Source of the DNA: an uncultured Acetobacter sp.
Lineage (GTDB): Bacteria; Pseudomonadota; Alphaproteobacteria; Acetobacterales; Acetobacteraceae
DNA: 10,048 nt
Reading direction: 5' to 3'
NCBI GenBank assembly: GCA_937900755.1
Contig: CALCDN010000050.1
Span: forward strand, 1-10,048
The notes beneath the pieces are model-generated. The model saw nothing but the letters and a program-made list of their open reading frames with translations. It searched no databases and was not told the DNA's origin. Positions 5,653 through 10,048 of this stretch are shown here, piece after piece (the stretch's first letter is position 1; the number at the start of each line of letters is the position of its first letter). Position numbers and translations under genes: made by a program.

Positions 5653-5892
5653 ATGAGCGAAATCGCTGACAAGGTTAAGAAAATCGTGGTCGAGCATCTC
5701 GGCGTTGAGGAAAGCAAAGTGACCCCCGAAGCGTCATTCATTGACGATCTGGGCGCTGACAGCCTTGATACCGTTGAGCTGGTGATGGCGTTTGAAGAAG
5801 CCTTCAATGTCGAAATCCCCGAAGATGCCGCAGAAAAAATCACCACGGTGAAAGACGCCATCGACTATATTGAAAAGCAGAAAGCCGCCTGA
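5653..5892 (+). CDS. acpP: Acyl carrier protein AcpP
   Basis: A 79-residue acidic four-helix carrier protein that holds growing acyl chains as thioesters on a 4'-phosphopantetheine group. The attachment site is Ser37 in the canonical GADSLDTVELVMAFEE segment (35-50). The first helix (EIADKVKKIVVEHLG) and last helix (TTVKDAIDYIEKQ) are standard, and the length equals that of other bacterial ACPs. The purine-rich AGAAAGA lies 3 bases before the ATG, so the Shine-Dalgarno is unusual for such a highly expressed gene. It lies between fabG and fabF, with sizeable structured spacers on both sides, which fits separate control of its high dosage. ACP must be modified by a phosphopantetheinyl transferase not present here. 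Confidence 0.98.
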   Translation: MSEIADKVKKIVVEHLGVEESKVTPEASFIDDLGADSLDTVELVMAFEEAFNVEIPEDAAEKITTVKDAIDYIEKQKAA

Positions 5893-5898
5893 TTTCAG

Positions 5899-5950
5899 GC
5901 CATCTGCCTTAAATTACAGGACTATGGTCCCTCAGATGGCTGAGGGACCA
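5899..5950 (+). promoter_or_regulatory. Hairpin covering the likely fabF ribosome-binding site, with competing upstream pairing
   Basis: TGGTCCCTCA (5925-5934) and TGAGGGACCA (5941-5950) form a perfect 10-bp stem with a 6-base loop. The 3' arm contains GAGGGA (5942-5947), the best Shine-Dalgarno for a fabF start at GTG 5956. Upstream, GCCATCTG (5899-5906) is a perfect complement of CAGATGGC (5933-5940), i.e. the loop plus two stem bases, giving an alternative fold that frees the site. No T run follows, so it is not an intrinsic terminator. It could also mark the 3' end of a processed acpP mRNA. Confidence 0.5.
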
Positions 5951-5955
5951 GATAT

Positions 5956-7266
5956 GTGTCGAATGGGGAGCGGGCTGGTTTGTTGCTTTCGGCCGGAATG
6001 AATTCTGGACGGAGACGCGTTGTCGTCACCGGCATGGGCATCGTCGGGCCTCTCGGCCTCGGTGTCGAAAACGTATGGTCACGTCTGATCGCAGGCGAGA
6101 GCGGGATTGGCAAAATCTCGCAGTTCGATGCGAGTGATCTCCCTGCGCAGGTCGCGGGCGAAGTCCCCAACGGACCGCGAGAGGAAGGTAAGCTCACGCT
6201 CTCCGAGTGGGTGCCGACCAAAGACCAGCGCAAAATGGACCGCTTTATCCATATGGGTCTGGTCGCGGCTACCGAAGCTGTCGAGGACTCCGGCTGGAAA
6301 CCCCAGACCGAGGAAGACAAATGCCGTACCGGCGTTATGATCGGCTCGGGTATTGGTGGCCTCCAGACAATATATGACGCCTCCATTACGGTACATGAAG
6401 GACGTGCGAAGCGGCTTTCGCCCTTTTTCATTCCTTCCGCCCTGATCAATCTTGTTTCCGGGCATGTCTCCATCAAATACGGTTTTCAGGGTCCCAACCA
6501 TTCGGTCGTGACCGCCTGTGCAACGGGTGTGCATGCCATTGGTGACGCGGCACGCCTGATTATGTTTGGCGATGCGGACGTTATGGTCGCAGGGGGCGCC
6601 GAAGCTACGGTCTGCCCGCTGGGTATTGCCGGATTCTGCTCCGCGCGCGCTCTTTCCACCGGCTTCAACGCGACCCCCCAGCAGGCTTCCCGCCCATGGG
6701 ACAAGGACCGCGATGGTTTTGTCATGGGGGAAGGGTCCGGCATTGTCGTACTCGAGGAGTATGAACACGCCAAGGCACGCGGTGCCAAGATTTATGGCGA
6801 AATCATCGGTTACGGCATGTCTGGCGATGCCTACCATATTACGGCACCATCCGAAGGCCATTACGGTGCATACCGCGCCATGCGGTCCGCCTTGCAAAGT
6901 GCGGGCCTGACAACGGCAGACATCAGTTATGTCAACGCCCATGGCACATCAACCATGGCCGATGACCTGGAACTGGAAGCCGTGGAACGCCTATTTGGTG
7001 ATGACGCCAAAAAGCTGGCCATGTCCTCCACCAAATCCGCCACGGGTCACCTGCTGGGAGCTGCTGGCGCGATCGAGGCCATCTTCTCCATTCTTGCCAT
7101 CCGGGATAACGTGGCGCCGCCCACGCTCAACCTGGACAGCCCCTCGCGTGAAAGCGTGATTGACCGTGTCGCGCACACGGCACAGCAACGCCCGATCAAT
7201 GTTGCCCTGTCCAACAGCTTTGGATTTGGCGGCACAAATGCCAGCCTGATCGTGCGTGGCGTCTAA
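5956..7266 (+). CDS. fabF: Beta-ketoacyl-ACP synthase II FabF
   Basis: This condensing enzyme adds two carbons from malonyl-ACP to an acyl-ACP with loss of CO2. Numbering from GTG 5956 (436 residues), the active-site Cys188 is in VTACATG, the two catalytic histidines are His329 (NAHGTST) and His365 (KSATGHLLGAAGA), Lys360 is conserved, and the glycine-rich SFGFGGTNAS end (421-430) is present. The KAS fold starts at RRRVVVTGMG (19-28), so the first 14-18 residues are not conserved in the family. The start is uncertain. GTG 5956 has GAGGGA 8 bases upstream, while ATG 5998 gives a typical 422-residue FabF but no visible ribosome-binding site. mltG overlaps its end. KAS II rather than KAS I is supported by the acpP-fabF-mltG context. 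Confidence 0.96.
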   Translation: MSNGERAGLLLSAGMNSGRRRVVVTGMGIVGPLGLGVENVWSRLIAGESGIGKISQFDASDLPAQVAGEVPNGPREEGKLTLSEWVPTKDQRKMDRFIHMGLVAATEAVEDSGWKPQTEEDKCRTGVMIGSGIGGLQTIYDASITVHEGRAKRLSPFFIPSALINLVSGHVSIKYGFQGPNHSVVTACATGVHAIGDAARLIMFGDADVMVAGGAEATVCPLGIAGFCSARALSTGFNATPQQASRPWDKDRDGFVMGEGSGIVVLEEYEHAKARGAKIYGEIIGYGMSGDAYHITAPSEGHYGAYRAMRSALQSAGLTTADISYVNAHGTSTMADDLELEAVERLFGDDAKKLAMSSTKSATGHLLGAAGAIEAIFSILAIRDNVAPPTLNLDSPSRESVIDRVAHTAQQRPINVALSNSFGFGGTNASLIVRGV

Positions 7267-8290
7267 GCGCAAAAAACAGCCTTCTCCTCCTTCGGGCCAC
7301 AGTAAACGCTTTCGTTTTCTCATGTGGTCTGGAGGTGGGGTTATTAGCCTCTTTGCCGGTATGGGGCTGGCCGCATTTTTGGGTTGGCAAAGCTATACCC
7401 GCCCTGGACCATTATCTACCGACCAGGATATTGTGGTCCCTCATGGCAATTACACATCCACGCTGAACGCGCTGCAAAATGCTGGCGTCATTCCCAACAC
7501 ATGGTGGAATGGCCGGGTGTTTTTGAGCGCCGTTGCCCTGACCCGTCAAAACGGGCAGATCCATGCGGCAGAGCTCTCCTTTCCAGCCCATGCCTCCATT
7601 GCGCAGACCTTGTGGATTCTGCGGCATGGAAAGCCCGTCCAGCATAAGTTGACCATCCCTGAAGGGCTGACAGCCTGGCAGGTTCAGGCGCTGATTCAAG
7701 CAGCCCCCTTCCTGACCGGAGAAACACCCCTCCCCGAAGAAGGCAGTACGCTCCCCCAGACCTACACCTATTTGCGTAACAGTTCCCGCAAGGAACTGCT
7801 GGCCCACACGCAGGCCGGTATGACGCAGGCCCTCAGGCAAATCTGGGATGCGCGAGAAAATGGTTTGCCACTTGCCAGCCAGCAAGAACTCCTGACCCTG
7901 GCCTCGCTTATTGAAAAAGAAACCGGTCAACCCGGTGAACGCCCGGCAATTGCGCGCGTATTTTACAATCGCCTGCAAAAAGGCATGCGTCTGCAAACAG
8001 ACCCTACGGTTATTTACGCCCTGACACAGGGCAAGCCACCGCTGGACAGGGCACTGACCCATGCGGACCTTCAGGCGCCCAGCCCATACAACACGTATCT
8101 GAATACCGGCCTGCCTCCGGGGCCAATATGTTCTCCCGGTGCTGCTGCATTACAAGCGGCAGCACACCCTGCAAAAGGCGATATGCTTTATTTTGTCGCC
8201 AGTGGGGCAGGGGGGCATAATTTTGCGGCCACACTGGTGGACCACAACCATAATGTTTCGCTTTTACGCAAACAAAAAACCGGCCACTAA
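7256..8290 (+). CDS. mltG: Endolytic murein transglycosylase MltG
   Basis: A 344-residue inner-membrane enzyme (YceG family) that cleaves nascent glycan strands in the periplasm and is thought to set strand length. A short basic cytoplasmic tail (KRKK...KRFRF) is followed by one membrane segment (about 23-43), then the periplasmic domain. The catalytic Glu220 lies in LASLIEKET (215-223), followed by ARVFYNRL (233-240), MRLQTDPTVIYAL (244-256), SPYNTY (276-281) and GLPPGPICSPG (285-295), all family hallmarks. The GTG start lies inside fabF (11-base overlap), implying coupled translation; the next in-frame ATG (7322) would remove the basic tail. Adjacency to fabF is widespread in proteobacteria, but the pabC gene found between them in E. 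coli is absent here. The stop codon lies in a terminator hairpin. Confidence 0.95.
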   Translation: MASKRKKQPSPPSGHSKRFRFLMWSGGGVISLFAGMGLAAFLGWQSYTRPGPLSTDQDIVVPHGNYTSTLNALQNAGVIPNTWWNGRVFLSAVALTRQNGQIHAAELSFPAHASIAQTLWILRHGKPVQHKLTIPEGLTAWQVQALIQAAPFLTGETPLPEEGSTLPQTYTYLRNSSRKELLAHTQAGMTQALRQIWDARENGLPLASQQELLTLASLIEKETGQPGERPAIARVFYNRLQKGMRLQTDPTVIYALTQGKPPLDRALTHADLQAPSPYNTYLNTGLPPGPICSPGAAALQAAAHPAKGDMLYFVASGAGGHNFAATLVDHNHNVSLLRKQKTGH

Positions 8291-8317
8291 CACCCTTGCG
8301 TGTCAGATGGCCGGTTT
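8277..8317 (-). terminator. Terminator of the minus-strand genes, overlapping the mltG stop
   Basis: AAACCGGCCA (8277-8286) and TGGCCGGTTT (8308-8317) form a perfect 10-bp stem. Within the loop, ACAC (8290-8293) can also pair with GTGT (8300-8303). Read on the minus strand the stem is followed by a T-rich tract (TTTTTTG then TTTG), so it is a good intrinsic terminator for the converging 8341-9177 gene. On the plus strand only TTTAT follows, so it would end mltG mRNA less efficiently. The mltG stop (8288-8290) lies in the loop. Confidence 0.85.
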
Positions 8318-8340
8318 ATCGTTCATACCATAAGATGGTG

Positions 8341-9177
8341 TCAGCGCGACCCTGAGCGAACCGGGGACAGGCTTTCTTGCTGAATACCACCGCTGGGGGC
8401 CGTTACACCCGTGCTGTCACTATCGATCGCATTAACACTGCTGCCCGCGCGCGAGGAGGCCGCCGCCGTTGTCTGGGCCATGCGGGCATAACGCATGAGA
8501 ACGCTGCGCAGGGGGTCCGCATCCGGGTTGTTCACCCGCATGCTCACGACAATGTCTTCCGGGCCAACACTCTGCTTGTAGTAGGCCCGGTTTTCATCAC
8601 TGTTGACTGTCAGCTTGCTGCCCCCAAGTGAGGCACCTGCGAACACACCCTGAGACTTCTGGGCGATCAGGATGTCCGTATTGCTGGCGCCGGCATTGGC
8701 GCTGGCCACGGCCGAACTCATGTTGGCAAACGATGCGCCTGCGTTGGAACCGAACTGGAACTGGCTATCCAGCAGGGCCTGAAGGCCACGATCGGTCATG
8801 ATGAAAAAGACGATCTGCGAACTTTGTATGCCCAGCTGGATGCCAAAGGACGCGGAACTCAGCTTGTAAAATGCCGGGTCCGACCAGGAGCCGCGCGCAT
8901 CCTTTGCCAAAAGCACGCAGTCTCCATGCGCGCCACCAAAAGCGATGGACATCCGAAACATGGAGGGGCAGACCATGACCGCGCGTGACTTGGCAAGGTT
9001 ATCCACCAACGCGCTCTGGCCATTTGCACCTAAAAAAATATCCTGCACGCTCAGGGCCGCTTTATCCACGGTGGACTGAGGGCTGTCTGCCGCCTGTGCG
9101 TACCCGACAATGCCCGAAGACAGCATGGTTGCCGCCAGAACCAGAGAAACTGAAGACAGCCGTCTAAAGAAATGCAT
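8341..9177 (-). CDS. Secreted SYLF (Ysc84/DUF500) domain protein
   Basis: A 278-residue exported protein. The start at 9177 has TGGAG (9186-9190 on the complement) about 8 bases upstream and gives a clean signal peptide: basic MHFFRRLSS, a hydrophobic core, then AQA-A at about 27-30 as the cleavage site. The open frame runs 20 codons further upstream but without a ribosome-binding site. The mature part carries the SYLF-type core: a VCPSMFRMSIAFGGAHGDCVLL stretch in two parts, FYKLSSASFGIQLG, an IVFFIMTDRGLQALL helix, and IAQKSQGVFAGASLGGSKLTV. SYLF domains bind phosphoinositide-type lipids in eukaryotes; the role of bacterial exported forms is unclear. An Ala/Ser/Gly-rich insert and a roughly 45-residue Ser-rich tail look disordered. 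It lies 86 bases downstream of the phosphatase gene and may share its transcript. Confidence 0.85.
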   Translation of the reverse strand: MHFFRRLSSVSLVLAATMLSSGIVGYAQAADSPQSTVDKAALSVQDIFLGANGQSALVDNLAKSRAVMVCPSMFRMSIAFGGAHGDCVLLAKDARGSWSDPAFYKLSSASFGIQLGIQSSQIVFFIMTDRGLQALLDSQFQFGSNAGASFANMSSAVASANAGASNTDILIAQKSQGVFAGASLGGSKLTVNSDENRAYYKQSVGPEDIVVSMRVNNPDADPLRSVLMRYARMAQTTAAASSRAGSSVNAIDSDSTGVTAPSGGIQQESLSPVRSGSR

Positions 9178-9216
9178 TCGGGTTTCTCCACGATAAGCCA
9201 ATGAATTATTGTCTAA

Positions 9217-9230
9217 AAAAGCATGCTTTT
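9217..9230. repeat. 14-base perfect palindrome between two minus-strand genes
   Basis: AAAAGCATGCTTTT is fully self-complementary. On the minus strand it is followed by two more T, giving a small A:T-rich hairpin plus a run of six T, so it could be a weak terminator for the phosphatase gene. As DNA it may instead be an operator for the SYLF gene, whose start is 40 bases away. Confidence 0.35.
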
Positions 9231-9263
9231 GTGGCACGAGAAAGGCCTGTCATTATTTTGTCG

Positions 9264-10048
9264 TTATTCCAGTGGAATGGAAACAGCCTTGGCCAGTACA
9301 GGCCCAATATACGGATTGGCGGCCAGAATGGTTGCCCCACCCGTTAACCCTCCGTTTTGCAGGAAGGGAGACACAACGGCCCCGGCTTCGGCCAGCAGGG
9401 GCAACGCTGCGGCCACATCCCACAGATTGATCACAATTTCGATGTAGCCATCAAGCCGTCCGCTAGCCACATCCGCCAGCGCCAGCGCACCGCACCCGCC
9501 AGAGCGGGGCATGGTGCCAAGTTCCATGATGGCGTCCATCTTCTCCATGAAAACGGGTTTGGGCACACGGCCACTCCAGCCCATCTCGATCATGGAGCGG
9601 GACGGGTCCTTGATGGGGGAGGCCTTGATCGGCCTGCCGTTCAAAAAGGCTCCATGCCCGCGCAGCGCCGTATAGACTTCGCCCAATGCCGGGGCGTCTA
9701 TCACGCCGGCCACGGGTTCGTCCCCGTCCATCAGGCCGAGCGACACACACCACCTGCACCGGCCACGGGCGTAGTTGGATGTGCCATCTATCGGGTCCAC
9801 AACCCAACGCAGGCTCCCTGTACGGCTGATGCCGCCTTCCTCCCCCTGAAAACCGTCTTCTGGGAAAAGCTCGTGCATGCGCCGGGCAATAAAAGCCTCG
9901 ACCGCACCGTCTGTTTCCGTCAACCAGTCCTGCGCGGATTTCAGCTCCCCCTGTGGCCCCCCCGGTGGCGGCCGCATGGACATGGCCAGGCGGGCCGCAT
10001 CATGCACAACAGCCCGGGCGGCTTCCAGTCTATAGGCAAGGGTGGGGC
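9264..10048 (-). CDS. Inositol-monophosphatase-family phosphatase (5' end outside window)
   Basis: A Mg-dependent phosphatase of the IMPase/SuhB/HisN superfamily. The frame stays open to the right edge, and the residues before the internal GTG at 10007 (YRLEAARAVVHDAARLA) read like the usual first helix, so the true start lies beyond 10048. The metal site is complete: DWLTETDGAVEAFI (family D-x-V/L-T-x-x-D), GEEGG, WVVDPIDGTSNYARG (DPIDGT motif) and NLWDVAAALPLLAEAGA (C-terminal WD motif with the last metal ligand). Relatives hydrolyse inositol phosphates, histidinol phosphate or other sugar/nucleotide phosphates; the sequence around TSNYARGRCRWCVSLGLM is closer to SuhB-type than HisN-type enzymes, but the substrate cannot be assigned. 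It heads a probable two-gene unit with the SYLF gene. Confidence 0.88.
   Translation of the reverse strand, partial: PTLAYRLEAARAVVHDAARLAMSMRPPPGGPQGELKSAQDWLTETDGAVEAFIARRMHELFPEDGFQGEEGGISRTGSLRWVVDPIDGTSNYARGRCRWCVSLGLMDGDEPVAGVIDAPALGEVYTALRGHGAFLNGRPIKASPIKDPSRSMIEMGWSGRVPKPVFMEKMDAIMELGTMPRSGGCGALALADVASGRLDGYIEIVINLWDVAAALPLLAEAGAVVSPFLQNGGLTGGATILAANPYIGPVLAKAVSIPLE

Noticed and set aside
6079..6942. A 287-codon open frame on the minus strand inside fabF
   Set aside because: Antisense to an obvious fabF gene with all catalytic motifs; the predicted peptide has no family features.
1..10048. Mobile elements, CRISPR arrays, tRNA or rRNA genes
   Set aside because: No transposase or integrase frame, no regularly spaced direct repeats, and no cloverleaf or rRNA-like sequence was seen on either strand.

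Overview
The window looks like chromosomal DNA of an alphaproteobacterium, most likely an acetic acid bacterium (Acetobacteraceae). This rests on GC-rich coding DNA, the fabD-fabG-acpP-fabF-mltG order, and the general look of the proteins. It is an inference; there is no rRNA or other marker gene to fix the genus. I see no transposase, integrase, phage gene, CRISPR array, tRNA or rRNA.

Left part (1-3604). A 461-base non-coding stretch holds a good sigma-70-like promoter and a folded leader. It leads into a small uncharacterised protein (462-818) that ends at a strong intrinsic terminator (851-887). A string of adjacent stem-loops (902-990) then precedes a tight three-gene set: a signal-less, glycine-betaine-binding-like (OpuAC fold) protein, a SAM-dependent methyltransferase with an extra C-terminal domain, and a DUF218/YdcF-like protein. 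The gaps between them are 6-12 and 18 bases, so they are probably co-transcribed. Their joint function is unknown to me, and this is the least explained coding content of the window.

Middle part (3662-8290). This is the core type II fatty acid synthesis cluster. FabD loads malonyl onto the acyl carrier protein AcpP, FabF condenses, and FabG reduces the beta-keto product. The cluster ends with mltG, an inner-membrane lytic transglycosylase that often sits next to fabF and overlaps it here by 11 bases. The two spacers around acpP are unusually rich in RNA structure. Two hairpins follow fabG. A perfect 10-bp hairpin between acpP and fabF holds the likely fabF ribosome-binding site in its 3' arm, and a competing 8-base complement lies upstream.

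Right part (8341-10048, minus strand). Two genes converge on mltG. One is an inositol-monophosphatase-family phosphatase that runs off the right edge of the window. The other is a secreted SYLF/Ysc84-domain protein. Their terminator hairpin is built over the stop codon of mltG, and its U-tract is encoded by the last codons of mltG on the other strand.

Start codons were moved inward from the longest open frame where a ribosome-binding site and the family N-terminus agree (1014, 1776, 3662, 9177). The fabF start is left at a GTG (5956) because of its ribosome-binding site, although the conserved fold begins near an internal ATG (5998).
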